Below, in pieces: positions 50,942 to 59,985 of a DNA stretch of 64,000 nucleotides (position 1 is its first letter; the number at the start of each line of letters is the position of its first letter). This stretch comes from Dehalococcoidia bacterium (lineage in GTDB: Bacteria; Chloroflexota; Dehalococcoidia; Lucifugimonadales; Australimonadaceae). The position numbers were made by a program, and so were the translations under genes. A model generated the notes under the pieces. It saw nothing but the letters and a program-made list of their open reading frames with translations, searched no databases and had not been told where the DNA came from. Location of the stretch: assembly GCA_022449765.1 (NCBI GenBank), contig JAKUPZ010000004.1:52851-116850 (forward strand), in the 5' to 3' direction.

Positions 50942-51448
50942 TTACCTCCTCCGAAATCTTACATAAATTAGCCATATTACAGTTAATGCAATCGAAGTTG
51001 CTGATCCTATGACTAACCAGGGGATAGAATTGCCTGATTTGATATCTACGGGCAATATGAAATTAATATTACCCACGTGAGAATTGATATTAAAGAGGAG
51101 TTCCCAGGAATTTTGAGTAGGTGGGTGCAAAAGAGCAATGTAATTAGCTTCTTGTGCCGTAAACGTTCTCGTTGCTACGACCGGCCCTAAGCTTAAATTC
51201 TCTTGAGCTGCACTTACCGTAATTTGTGGAAAAAACGTTGAGGTTTGATCGTCATAATTTTCAAATAAAATCACGATTTCAAGGTAATTTACTAGAGGCA
51301 CCACCGTAATAGTTACTTCATACGGACCTTGTTTTCCAGCGAAGAGCAGTTCCTCCAGTTCATGATTTTGACCGTGCGCCGATATAACTGCACTTGGAGT
51401 TGCTAGCATAAAAAAAGTAATTAAAAATGCTGTAAAACGAATAATCAT
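50942..51448 (-). CDS. Secreted protein with C-terminal membrane anchor (YtkA/CopC-like context)
   Basis: A 168-residue protein with a signal peptide cut near SAVISA-HGQ, a strand-rich middle (YEVTITVVPLVNYLEIVILF, LLFNINSHVGNINFIL) and a C-terminal anchor helix (IPWLVIGSATSIALTVIWL) followed by RFRRR. The layout is like small copper-handling CopC/YtkA proteins, but a copper ligand set is not clear. The mature N-terminus begins with His. First gene of the minus-strand trio; divergent from the EVE gene. Confidence 0.65.
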   Translation of the reverse strand: MIIRFTAFLITFFMLATPSAVISAHGQNHELEELLFAGKQGPYEVTITVVPLVNYLEIVILFENYDDQTSTFFPQITVSAAQENLSLGPVVATRTFTAQEANYIALLHPPTQNSWELLFNINSHVGNINFILPVDIKSGNSIPWLVIGSATSIALTVIWLIYVRFRRR

Positions 51449-51502
51449 CTAGTAATGTTGATTTAATTATATGAAAAAACATCAATGATGATGAGAGGGA
51501 TT

Positions 51503-51967
51503 ATGTCTAATTTTTGGCTATTCAAAAGTGAACCAAATGCATATTCATTTACTGATCTGATGAACGACGGAATAACCGAATGGGACGGTGTTCGTAATTT
51601 CCAAGTACGAAATTGGCTGAGAGATTCAATTAAAACCGGTGATCAAATATTGTTCTGGCACTCAAATACTAATCTTATCGGAGTAGTTGGCACTGCAATC
51701 GTTGTAAAAGATGGGTACCCTGATCACACTGCATGGGATCCTTCCTCAGATCATCCTGACTCAAAAAGCTCTCCTGACAAGCCAATCTGGTATATGGTCG
51801 ATATCAAACCTCAAAAACAATTTAAGCATGTCGTTACTATGAGCACATTGCGCGAGCACCCCAATCTTGTAGATATGATTGTTCTAAGGAAGGGTAATCG
51901 GCTTTCAATCACGCCGGTGACTCAATTTGAATTTGATACCGTCGTCGAAATAGCAGAAGGCCTTTAG
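51503..51967 (+). CDS. EVE domain protein
   Basis: A 154-residue PUA-like EVE-domain protein (PF01878). FWLFKSEPNAYSFTDLM, WDGVRNFQVRNWLRD, DQILFWHSNTNLIGVVGTA and IWYMVDIKPQ are diagnostic. EVE domains resemble YTH domains and bind modified bases in DNA or RNA. I chose the ATG at 51503 with GAGAGGG upstream; the longer frame begins in a run of ATGs without a ribosome-binding site. Stand-alone copies are common in bacterial chromosomes. Confidence 0.9.
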   Translation: MSNFWLFKSEPNAYSFTDLMNDGITEWDGVRNFQVRNWLRDSIKTGDQILFWHSNTNLIGVVGTAIVVKDGYPDHTAWDPSSDHPDSKSSPDKPIWYMVDIKPQKQFKHVVTMSTLREHPNLVDMIVLRKGNRLSITPVTQFEFDTVVEIAEGL

Positions 51968-51977
51968 TTCTGCCTGT

Positions 51978-52778
51978 ATGAAAAAACATTACTCCAGTTT
52001 TTTGTACTTCCTCTTTTTTTGCCTGCCATTACTCTGGGTTGGTTGTAACCCAACTCTAGTAGAGCAAAAAAATGATTTTGATTTTAAAGTTATTGAAACT
52101 GGGTCTATTTCTAAGCTACGTGTAAAAGCATTTAATGGAGGTATTACAGTTAGACCTAGTAGTGATAGCAAATTGCACCTCAAATCAATTCTTCGCCAGC
52201 CAGACCAAATCGATTACACCATTAAAAAAAGCGATACTGAAATACTTATTGAGGCAGAGCAAAATAAAAGAGACGTGCGGCCTATACCAGGTGCAACCTT
52301 TGAAATTCAAGTGCCCTATTCAATGCAATTAGACTTAAGTAGTAGTAATGGGTCAATCATTCTTAGTTACTTAGAATCTGATGCGAAAATAAAAACCTCT
52401 TATGGGTCAGTTTCCATAAATGAATCTACGGGCTCATACGATATCGAATTAAAAGACGGAAGTATTTATCTTGATAGTGTCCAAGGGGAACTTAAAGTAC
52501 GAACAAACAAAGGGGACATAGAGCTTAAGAGCCCCATATCTGCAACCTCAATTTACGACTTACAAACAAAAACTGGAGATATTTATCTATCTCTGGCTAA
52601 CAAAGGGCTTTCAGAGATAAGTATTCAAGCAATTACTAAAAACAGTCCTGTTCGCAATTTTAGTTCCATCATAGACATTGACCCTGATGAACAAAAATTC
52701 ATCAGCCTCAAAGGCAAGTCAAGCCCCTCGTTAAAAGCCAAATCTAATAATGGATTTATCGAAATTGATTCTTATTAG
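51978..52778 (+). CDS. DUF4097-type beta-helix lipoprotein
   Basis: A 266-residue lipoprotein. The signal ends near C23 (LLWVGC). The rest is built of short repeated strands of the DUF4097 putative-adhesin type: KAFNGGITVRPSSD, LDLSSSNGSIIL, KTSYGSVSINESTG, LKDGSIYLDSVQG, RTNKGDIELKS, TKTGDIYLSL. Such proteins are surface or periplasmic right-handed helices of uncertain role. It starts 10 bases after the EVE gene and its stop overlaps the convergent monooxygenase gene by 4 bases. Confidence 0.8.
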   Translation: MKKHYSSFLYFLFFCLPLLWVGCNPTLVEQKNDFDFKVIETGSISKLRVKAFNGGITVRPSSDSKLHLKSILRQPDQIDYTIKKSDTEILIEAEQNKRDVRPIPGATFEIQVPYSMQLDLSSSNGSIILSYLESDAKIKTSYGSVSINESTGSYDIELKDGSIYLDSVQGELKVRTNKGDIELKSPISATSIYDLQTKTGDIYLSLANKGLSEISIQAITKNSPVRNFSSIIDIDPDEQKFISLKGKSSPSLKAKSNNGFIEIDSY

Positions 52779-53731
52779 CTGAAGTGAGGGATTACTTCTT
52801 TTGCAAACCGCTCCATAACCTTGGGATCAAATGGTCTAGGGGTCATTAAAATGAAGTGGTTAACACCAATTTCTACCCAGCTATTTAATTTTTCTACCAT
52901 CTCACTTGGGGATCCAAGAAGCATACTGTCTCTGACCTGATCCTCAGGATTGTCATAAAAATCAGTCTTCTGGGTGGCCAAAGTAGCACCTTTTGCGATC
53001 GTCTCATTTACCACTGATTTATCATCGGTGAGATTAATCTGGATCTGGACAGAACGCCTCATTAATGAAAAATCTCGGCCAATAAGATCGCATGCTTTTT
53101 TCATGCGCTCCAGGTTGTGTACAGCTTCTTTTAACGGTGCAATTTGGTTGTAATCGTCCGCATGTTTAGCTGCGATTTCTAACGTCCTATCACCTCTTCC
53201 GCCAACAATTATCGGCGGGTTGGGCTTCTGTATAGGTTTTGGCATTTGCGGTGCATCAGTAATTGAATAATATTTACCCGAAAATGTAGCAGGCTCATCA
53301 TGCCAAATTGCCTTAATGACTGATAAGGCTTCGTCCAAGCGATCCACTCTTTCAGCGAATGGAGGGAAGTACATCCCATGAACATCAAACTCATGCTTGA
53401 CATTACCGCTACCAATACCCATTTCCGCTCGACCTCCCGAGGCATGGTCGATTGTATTTACAATTTTCGCAGTCATCACAGGGTGCCTAAGATTATTATT
53501 GATAACAAGCATCCCTAACCTTAAATTTTTTGTATGCCCAGCCATTGCAGCCATCACTGTAAGGCCTTCTAGCCTGGCAGGCGTAGCACCTCGAGCACCA
53601 TGAATTTGCATGAGGTGATCCGAAGGATAGAACCCGTGAAACCCAAGTTCGTCACAAGTCTGGCAAATTTCCAAGAAATCTTCCCAACCTAATCCGGAAC
53701 TTCCACCAACGCTAAAGAGAACTTTACTCAT
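52775..53731 (-). CDS. LLM class flavin-dependent oxidoreductase (monooxygenase-like)
   Basis: A 318-residue TIM-barrel luciferase-like protein. Features are VGGSSGLGWEDFLE, GFYPSDHLMQI, LRLGMLVINNNLRHP, the family segment NTIDHASGGRAEMGIGSG, and PPIIVGGRGDRTLEIAAKH. It uses FMN or F420 to oxygenate or reduce an organic substrate. The start is the ATG at 53731, GGAGG 6 bases upstream; a TTG just before it is unlikely. It is about half identical to the next gene upstream, a tandem duplication. SAR202 genomes are known for many such flavin monooxygenases. Confidence 0.9.
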   Translation of the reverse strand: MSKVLFSVGGSSGLGWEDFLEICQTCDELGFHGFYPSDHLMQIHGARGATPARLEGLTVMAAMAGHTKNLRLGMLVINNNLRHPVMTAKIVNTIDHASGGRAEMGIGSGNVKHEFDVHGMYFPPFAERVDRLDEALSVIKAIWHDEPATFSGKYYSITDAPQMPKPIQKPNPPIIVGGRGDRTLEIAAKHADDYNQIAPLKEAVHNLERMKKACDLIGRDFSLMRRSVQIQINLTDDKSVVNETIAKGATLATQKTDFYDNPEDQVRDSMLLGSPSEMVEKLNSWVEIGVNHFILMTPRPFDPKVMERFAKEVIPHFS

Positions 53732-53762
53732 CAAAACCTCCGTGAAACATTTTTTATAATCG

Positions 53763-54731
53763 TTAAAGAAAAGCTTGTCCTACTTTTGACATAAATTTTT
53801 CAATAATATTTTGATCAAATGGCCTTGGCGTAGTGAGGATAAAATGATTTACACCTGCAGCTTTCCAGTTACCAACTTGCTCGATGATCTCATCCACATT
53901 GCCAATTAGCCGAGAGTCCGCAACGTGCTCTCTCAAATCTTTATATCCTTCGGCTACTTTGTGTGCACCATAATTGAAATTGGCTAAAGCCCTGTCAATA
54001 ATGTTGTCAGCCTCACTTTTGCTTGTTACAAAATCAAATGGAACTTGAACTGAAAAGCGCATGTTTTCAATGTTTCTATTGATTTTTTGAGCCTCTATTT
54101 TAAAAGATTTAATATTTCTCTCCACTTGCCGGAGAGGAGCAATTTGGTCCCAATCATCAGCATGCTTCAAAGCAACTTTCATCGTTCGAGCACTGATTCC
54201 GCCAACTATAATCGGTGGGTAAGGTTTCTGCACAGGCTTGGGCATTTGAGGCGCTTCATTAATTTGGTAATACTTACCGTCAAAGCTTGCTGGTTCATCT
54301 GTCCATATAGCACGGATAACTTCAAGTGCTTCATCAAGCATCTCTATCCGCTCAGATGGTCGAGGAAACGGAAAACCATGGACTATATGCTCTTGCTCTG
54401 ACCACCCTGCACCAAGTCCAAACTCGGCCCTACCATTTGAGGCGTGATCTATGGTATTGAAAATCTTTGCAGTCATCACAGGATGGCGAAAGAGATTATT
54501 GGCAACCAGAACGCCCATTCTCAATCGTTTGGTATAACCAGAAACTGCCGCCATAGCCGTAAGTGCATCCAAACGATCGGGCGCAGGTCCTTTACCAGGC
54601 TGTACTGTCATCAAATGATCAGAAGGGTAAAATGCGAAATAGCCAGAGTCTTCGCAACCCTTGCATACTTGCAAGAAAGATTCCCAACCCAAACCTGAAC
54701 TACCGCCGATTGAAAAAATTGTTTTGTCCAT
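53763..54731 (-). CDS. LLM class flavin-dependent oxidoreductase, tandem paralog
   Basis: A 322-residue paralog with the same signatures: IGGSSGLGWESFLQ, YPSDHLMTVQPG, LRMGVLVANNLFRHP, NTIDHASNGRAEFGLGAGW and PPIIVGGISARTMKVALKHADD. The GAGWSEQEH variant of the glycine loop differs from the neighbour (GSGNVKHEF), which suggests a different substrate. No strong ribosome-binding site is seen before the ATG. It is divergent from the Gfo/Idh/MocA pair and first in the two-gene operon. Confidence 0.9.
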   Translation of the reverse strand: MDKTIFSIGGSSGLGWESFLQVCKGCEDSGYFAFYPSDHLMTVQPGKGPAPDRLDALTAMAAVSGYTKRLRMGVLVANNLFRHPVMTAKIFNTIDHASNGRAEFGLGAGWSEQEHIVHGFPFPRPSERIEMLDEALEVIRAIWTDEPASFDGKYYQINEAPQMPKPVQKPYPPIIVGGISARTMKVALKHADDWDQIAPLRQVERNIKSFKIEAQKINRNIENMRFSVQVPFDFVTSKSEADNIIDRALANFNYGAHKVAEGYKDLREHVADSRLIGNVDEIIEQVGNWKAAGVNHFILTTPRPFDQNIIEKFMSKVGQAFL

Positions 54732-54836
54732 AAAGCAAATAATAATGCTTAATAATAAAAATAGGCATATTTTTTGATTTTAATGTAGGGTTCAATAAAT
54801 TACTTTAATGAAATTAGCATAGAGGTACCGAAAATT

Positions 54837-56081
54837 ATGGCGAATACGAAACAACTAGGCCTAGCAATGGTTGGCATAGGTGTAGGTGGAACGGAAATGC
54901 TTCCGGCAATGGAGGCAATGCCCGAATTAAAGTTAGTTGCAGGATGCGATATAAACGAGGAAATACTGAATGAATTTAGCGCTCGTTACAACGCAAAAGG
55001 GTACGGCGATTACGATCAAATGCTTGCTGATCCCGAGGTCGAAGCCGTCTGGGTGTCTACTCCCAATCGCTTCCATGCCGAACATTCAATAAGAGCAATG
55101 GAGGCAGGGAAACATGTTGTAGTAGAAAAACCAATGGCATTAAACATAGAAGATGCCAAGAAAATGGTAGAAACTGCCAACCGAACAGGAGTGAAATTCC
55201 TCGCAGGTCATACTAGGTCATTCACACCTCCAGTTAGAACAATGTGGAAAATCATTCAATCAGGTGAAATAGGGAAAGTTAGGGCGATCAATACTTTTGC
55301 ATATACTGATTGGATGCTACGCCCTCGTACATGGGAAGAGTTAGACATGGACCAAGGCGGAGGATTACCAATGCGTCAGCTTCCCCACCAGATTGACAGC
55401 GTAAGACTACTGGGAGGAGGGATGGTCAAAAGCGTTAGAGGCTCTACTGGGCAATGGATGCCTGAGCGACCAATCCCTGGGTACTACACTGCATTCCTGG
55501 AATTTGAAGACGGAACCACTTCTTTGGTTTGCCATAACGGATACGGCTATGTAATGGGCGCTGAGTTTGTGACTTGGGGCCATGATCGCCAGCGGTATAC
55601 TTCTGACGAGCGAGTTGAGGTTCGAAGGCAAATGCGTGAGGGAATTAGAGATGAAGGTGCAGACAAACAGGCCCTTCGTATTGGGGGGATGCAAGAGAGA
55701 GAGATATTCAAAGCAGAAAATGATGAGGTTTGGGTACCAGAAGATTTAGGCCTATTACTTGTAAGTTGCGAAAGAGGAGATATCCGACATGGACCTTCAG
55801 GATTAATACTCTACAACGACACTGGGACTCACAATATCGATCTGCAAATTGATCGTGATATGGGACCTGGGTATCGTAGGGCAGAACTTGAAGAATTATA
55901 TGATGCGGTCGTAGAAGATCGTCCTATTTTCCACACTGGAGAATGGGGGTTAGCTACATTAGAAGTAGTTTTAGGCATAATCCAATCCGGGCAAGACCAC
56001 AAAGAAATTCAAATGCAATACCAAGTACCAGTTCACGAGAGGTATGGGGAAGCTAGGAATTTCTCACCAGTATCACTATAG
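54837..56081 (+). CDS. Gfo/Idh/MocA family oxidoreductase
   Basis: A 414-residue NAD(P)-dependent dehydrogenase. Rossmann motif MVGIGVGGTEMLPAM, then VSTPNRFHAEHSI, the catalytic VVEKPMALNI, and the C-terminal-domain GGGLPMRQLPHQIDSVRLLGGG. GAGG lies upstream of the ATG. It resembles the gene at 5285-6493 and is closely similar to the next gene (24-base gap). The subgroup is often labelled phthalate dihydrodiol dehydrogenase-like; the real substrate is unknown. Confidence 0.88.
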   Translation: MANTKQLGLAMVGIGVGGTEMLPAMEAMPELKLVAGCDINEEILNEFSARYNAKGYGDYDQMLADPEVEAVWVSTPNRFHAEHSIRAMEAGKHVVVEKPMALNIEDAKKMVETANRTGVKFLAGHTRSFTPPVRTMWKIIQSGEIGKVRAINTFAYTDWMLRPRTWEELDMDQGGGLPMRQLPHQIDSVRLLGGGMVKSVRGSTGQWMPERPIPGYYTAFLEFEDGTTSLVCHNGYGYVMGAEFVTWGHDRQRYTSDERVEVRRQMREGIRDEGADKQALRIGGMQEREIFKAENDEVWVPEDLGLLLVSCERGDIRHGPSGLILYNDTGTHNIDLQIDRDMGPGYRRAELEELYDAVVEDRPIFHTGEWGLATLEVVLGIIQSGQDHKEIQMQYQVPVHERYGEARNFSPVSL

Positions 56082-56105
56082 AATTTTTGTAAAAGGGAGC
56101 CAACT

Positions 56106-57359
56106 ATGACAAGCGAAATTAAACCTTTAAAACTTGGGGTAATAGGGGTAGGTGTAGGCGCAGCAGAAATGCTACCTCCAATGGAGCGTGCTTCGTATAT
56201 TGAGTTATTTGCAGGTGCTGACATTGACCCTGATGTCAGAGAGCGATTTAAATCTAGGTACCCAAACGCAAGGGTCTACGCCAGCGCAGAAGAACTAGTA
56301 TCTGACCCTGATGTTGAGGCAGTCTGGATTTCAACCCCCAACCGCTTTCATGCCCCGATGACCATATTAGCTGCCAATCATGGAAAGCATGTCGTCGTAG
56401 AAAAACCAATGGCGCTTGATATGAAGCAAGCTGAAGAAATGGTTGAGGCCTGTGAGAAAAACGGAGTGAAACTAGTTGCGGGTCATACTCAAAGCTTTCA
56501 ACCTCATGTTCGGCTAATGAGGCAGATTGTTGCCTCGGGTGAGTTGGGCCAGCTTGGTGCAGTAAACGCTATTGCATATACCGACTGGGTAATTCGACCA
56601 CGTACCGCAGATGAACTCGACCCCAATCAGGGAGGAGGGCTGGTCTATCGGCAGACACCTCACCAAATAGATAGCATTCGATTAATTGGCGGAGGTAAAG
56701 TTCGAAGTGTACGAGGCGCATACGGGCAATGGATGAAGTACCGCTCTATCCCAGGTTATTATTCTGTTTTCCTTGAATTTGAAAACGGCGTTACTGGAGT
56801 AGCAATCCACAATGGATATGGATATTTCGTTGCTTCAGAATTAGTGCCATGGGGCGATGCCAACACTAGGTATACACCTACAGAACGAAATGAAATACGT
56901 AAAGCAATGGCTGCAGGTACTAGGCCTGAAGATGCTGAAAAACTCTCACTACGAATTGGCGGTGAAGCCGAGCAAGCAATCTTCCGCAGCGCAAGAGGCC
57001 CAGAAAACTGGAAGCCTAATGATCTTGGTATCGTCATAGTAAGCTGTGAATTCGGAGAACTGCGTCAAGGCCCTGAAGGTCTTTATAAGTACACAGATGA
57101 TGGGTTAGTAGAATTAATGGTTGATTCAGACCCCCTACACCGTGATCAAGAATTAGAAGAACTTTATAATGCGGTACGACTTGGTCGGCCAGTCTTCCAT
57201 AGTGGAGCATGGGGCATGGCTACTCTCGAGGTTGGTCTTGCTATAAATGAGTCTACCAAAACACATAAGGATATTGTTCTATCACATCAGATAGAAATGC
57301 CTTCTGAATATGACCAAGAATACAAAGTCGAAGTGCTATCGGAAAAAAGGATCTATTGA
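56106..57359 (+). CDS. Gfo/Idh/MocA family oxidoreductase, tandem paralog
   Basis: A 417-residue paralog: VIGVGVGAAEMLPPM, ISTPNRFHAPMTI, VVEKPMALDM and GGGLVYRQTPHQIDSIRLIGGG. AAGGGAG lies 6 bases before the ATG. Both copies share the insert with YTPTERNEIRKAMAAG-like and SLRIGGEAEQAIF-like stretches. The pair may form hetero-oligomers or act on related substrates. The Asp-box propeller gene follows after 26 bases. Confidence 0.88.
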   Translation: MTSEIKPLKLGVIGVGVGAAEMLPPMERASYIELFAGADIDPDVRERFKSRYPNARVYASAEELVSDPDVEAVWISTPNRFHAPMTILAANHGKHVVVEKPMALDMKQAEEMVEACEKNGVKLVAGHTQSFQPHVRLMRQIVASGELGQLGAVNAIAYTDWVIRPRTADELDPNQGGGLVYRQTPHQIDSIRLIGGGKVRSVRGAYGQWMKYRSIPGYYSVFLEFENGVTGVAIHNGYGYFVASELVPWGDANTRYTPTERNEIRKAMAAGTRPEDAEKLSLRIGGEAEQAIFRSARGPENWKPNDLGIVIVSCEFGELRQGPEGLYKYTDDGLVELMVDSDPLHRDQELEELYNAVRLGRPVFHSGAWGMATLEVGLAINESTKTHKDIVLSHQIEMPSEYDQEYKVEVLSEKRIY

Positions 57360-57385
57360 TCTAGGTCTTTAAGAAAGGATTACTT

Positions 57386-58468
57386 ATGACTATAGCTGTT
57401 TCACATGGTGGTGGCTCTAATATAATTGAATCTTCAAATCTCTCCTCTGAATTACTGGTTGGATCAATTGATGGAGTTATTCGACTGGCAAAAAGAGGCT
57501 CAGATTGGATAGTTAGCGAAAAAACACTTGAGGGTAATCATGTTCACGCTTTAGTTCAAGAGCCCCAAAGTGGAATATGGTTCTGCGGGGTCGAAAAAGG
57601 TGGGATATTTGCAAGTGAGGACGATGGTCATACATGGATTAAACGTGATGTTGGCTTAGCACATACCAATGTCTACAGCCTTTCCGTGTCTGCAAAAAAT
57701 GGCAAAACTTATATTTACGCTGGAACAGAACCCGCCCATCTATTTGTAAGTGACGACCTAGGGCTTACATGGATTGAAAAGCCTGCGTTACATGGCCAAG
57801 AAACAGATGCATGGAAATTTCCTGCACCTCCCCATGTTGCACACCTGAAACATATTAGCTTCCACCCTGCGAATCCTGCGATTATTTTCGCAAGCATCGA
57901 ACAGGGAGGATTGTATCGTTCAGATGATGGTGGTGATTCTTTCGAAGAAATCAAGGGAATGTATAACGACGTCCATCGCTTGATTACAAATCCAGATGAT
58001 CCTTCCCGAATGTTTGTTACAGGGGGAGAAGGGCTATGGCTTTCAAAAGATACTGGTCTTAGCTGGGAAAATATATTCAGCCGAGGGAGTGAATATGGGG
58101 GGTACCCAGACCAACTTGTTTTTCAACCAAGTAATCCAAGCTGCATGATCGTCACTGCAGGGCAAAAAAGCCCAGGCCAATGGCATCGCGAAGGAACGGC
58201 TGAAACAAGAATTTCTCGAAGTACTGACGCAGGAGAAACTTGGGAAGTAATTTTAAATGGGCTTAATGACAAGCTAACTCCTAGCATTGAGGCAATGACT
58301 TTAGAGGAATCTAATGGAGTAGTACAAATTTTTGCAGCAACATCTCACGGAGAGCTATTATGGTCTGAGGACGCGGGAGAATCTTGGAATTCATCTGCCA
58401 ACGCTTTCCCTCCTGTATCAAAAGGCAATCATTACGAGGCTTTCCAAAGGGATGTTCGCCATTCTTAA
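57386..58468 (+). CDS. Asp-box (BNR) beta-propeller protein A
   Basis: A 360-residue beta-propeller. At least six Asp-box repeats are visible: ASEDDGHTWI, VSDDLGLTWI, RSDDGGDSFE, LSKDTGLSWE, RSTDAGETWE and WSEDAGESWN. No signal peptide or membrane segment is seen, so it appears cytoplasmic, unlike most sialidase-like propellers. AAAGGA precedes the ATG. It is cotranscribed with the dehydrogenase pair upstream. A catalytic set is not recognisable; it may be a lactonase or isomerase-like enzyme or a binding scaffold. A second, related propeller is at 62815-63759. Confidence 0.85.
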   Translation: MTIAVSHGGGSNIIESSNLSSELLVGSIDGVIRLAKRGSDWIVSEKTLEGNHVHALVQEPQSGIWFCGVEKGGIFASEDDGHTWIKRDVGLAHTNVYSLSVSAKNGKTYIYAGTEPAHLFVSDDLGLTWIEKPALHGQETDAWKFPAPPHVAHLKHISFHPANPAIIFASIEQGGLYRSDDGGDSFEEIKGMYNDVHRLITNPDDPSRMFVTGGEGLWLSKDTGLSWENIFSRGSEYGGYPDQLVFQPSNPSCMIVTAGQKSPGQWHREGTAETRISRSTDAGETWEVILNGLNDKLTPSIEAMTLEESNGVVQIFAATSHGELLWSEDAGESWNSSANAFPPVSKGNHYEAFQRDVRHS

Positions 58469-58481
58469 CAAATAAAAACTT

Positions 58482-59027
58482 ATGACAAACGAAGAACTAT
58501 TAATCACAGTAGTGCGCCTTTTAGGCGCACTATTCGTTTTGAAATGGGCAATAGTTGGCTCAATAATAGCTATTGCCGTAGATTTCTCAGATTTGTTTGT
58601 AATGAATTTGGTAGATCTTGGAGGAGTACGAAACTACCAAGCGTTAGATAAATGGTTAGACCTAAGCTACATGGTGACGTTTCTGTATGTGGCAATGAAG
58701 TGGAATAGTAGGCTTGCGCGCTTAAGCTTAGGCTTATTTACTTTTCGCATTTGTGGATTATTACTGTTTGAAATAACGGGAAATCGATGGATATTACTTG
58801 CTTTCCCTAATTTTTTTGAATTTTATTTCGTAATAGCTGCAATCGTCTGGAAAAAAGAACGGCTCCAATTCAACAGCAAATTAATCAAAGGATTTATGTT
58901 AATGCTGTTTCTTTTAAAAATGTTGCAAGAATTCGTCTTGCATGGTGGGCGGTGGCTTGATAACTACAGAGCAACCGAAGTAGTCATAAATTTATGGCAA
59001 ATCGCTACAAAATCACTCATGCCTTAA
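58482..59027 (+). CDS. Integral membrane protein of unknown function
   Basis: A 181-residue protein with about five membrane helices (LLGALFVLKWAIVGSIIAIA, WLDLSYMVTFLYVAM, LSLGLFTFRICGLLLFEI, FYFVIAAIVW, FMLMLFLLKMLQEFVL). Acidic and aromatic residues sit in loops (DFSDLFVMN). I do not recognise the family. It begins 13 bases after the propeller gene, and its end overlaps the convergent phosphatase gene by 11 bases. Confidence 0.7.
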   Translation: MTNEELLITVVRLLGALFVLKWAIVGSIIAIAVDFSDLFVMNLVDLGGVRNYQALDKWLDLSYMVTFLYVAMKWNSRLARLSLGLFTFRICGLLLFEITGNRWILLAFPNFFEFYFVIAAIVWKKERLQFNSKLIKGFMLMLFLLKMLQEFVLHGGRWLDNYRATEVVINLWQIATKSLMP

Positions 59028-59820
59028 GCAAGTTTAGAAGTTGCTCATGCAACAAACTATTTGATGACAATGAGCTGCCTGTATGAATAGATACCTCACC
59101 TGCAAGATCAGAATATTTTCCGCCTGCTTCTTGGATGATTGGTAGTAATGGTGCTGTATCCCACACATTCATTATCGGATCAATCATTGCGTCAAGCCGG
59201 CCTGTTGCCACTAAATAATGCCCATAACAGTCTGACCAGCCACGATACTGCTTAATTAGCTTCATTATCTCGGAAAAATTAGCATACATCCCTAATGATC
59301 GGAAATCTAAAATATCCGTAGAAGACAACGTGGCATCAGAGAGAGACGCTGTTTGTGATACTCGTGCAGGCGATGTTTCAAAAGAATTATTCAACCCGTC
59401 AACTCCAATAGCAAATTTTGCTCCTTCGTCCTTTGCGGCAAAAATAATTTCTTTCAATGCTGGGAAATAAATAACACCTATTTGCGGTTCATTGTCTTTT
59501 TCTATACCTATCATTGTGCCGAATAATGGAACCCCACGGACAAAAGATTCCGTGCCATCAACAGGGTCAAGGTACCATTTGTATCCTGTAATCCCTGTTT
59601 TTTCACCGTATTCCTCACCCAAAACAGCATCATCAGGGCATTCAGAAAGTAATCTATCCCTGATCATTTCTTCAGCTTCACGGTCGGCCCTAGTTACAGG
59701 AGTCCTATCCTCCTTAAACTCAAGGCCAATTTCTGTTGACTTAAAATATGCCATTGAATGCCTACCAGCTTCCAATGCCAGCCGAATTGCGAAGTTCAAT
59801 CTTTCAGTAATTTCGTTCAT
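59017..59820 (-). CDS. hisN: Inositol monophosphatase family phosphatase (HisN-like)
   Basis: A 267-residue Mg-dependent phosphatase. The metal residues are visible: E69/E70 in VLGEEYG, D85 and D88 in LDPVDGTESF, and the C-terminal WDTAPLLPI. GEEYGEKTG and the length fit the histidinol-phosphate phosphatase branch (HisN). Inositol-1-phosphatase or SuhB-like activity is the main alternative. It is convergent with the membrane protein gene and divergent from eutA. Confidence 0.82.
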   Translation of the reverse strand: MNEITERLNFAIRLALEAGRHSMAYFKSTEIGLEFKEDRTPVTRADREAEEMIRDRLLSECPDDAVLGEEYGEKTGITGYKWYLDPVDGTESFVRGVPLFGTMIGIEKDNEPQIGVIYFPALKEIIFAAKDEGAKFAIGVDGLNNSFETSPARVSQTASLSDATLSSTDILDFRSLGMYANFSEIMKLIKQYRGWSDCYGHYLVATGRLDAMIDPIMNVWDTAPLLPIIQEAGGKYSDLAGEVSIHTGSSLSSNSLLHEQLLNLLKA

Positions 59821-59985
59821 TTGGTCTTAGTCTACGCTTATATTCTCTAACAATAGTACCTTAATATTAACTTTTTCCTTGCTGCTTGCATCATGTAAGC
59901 ATAATATTGTCCTAATCCAACTGCAGGGTTTACTGAACTACAATCATGTAGAAGTGAGCTGCTGCGTCTACTTGAAAGGCACATC

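Noticed and set aside
51503..51967. EVE protein considered as part of an anti-phage defence system
   Set aside because: No restriction, nuclease or other defence gene is adjacent; stand-alone EVE genes are common in chromosomes.
58511..58531. Perfect 8-base-pair hairpin (AGTGCGCC/GGCGCACT) near the start of the membrane protein gene
   Set aside because: It is inside the coding sequence, 29 bases after the ATG, with no T-run or partner element; most likely a chance consequence of the codons, though it could affect early translation.
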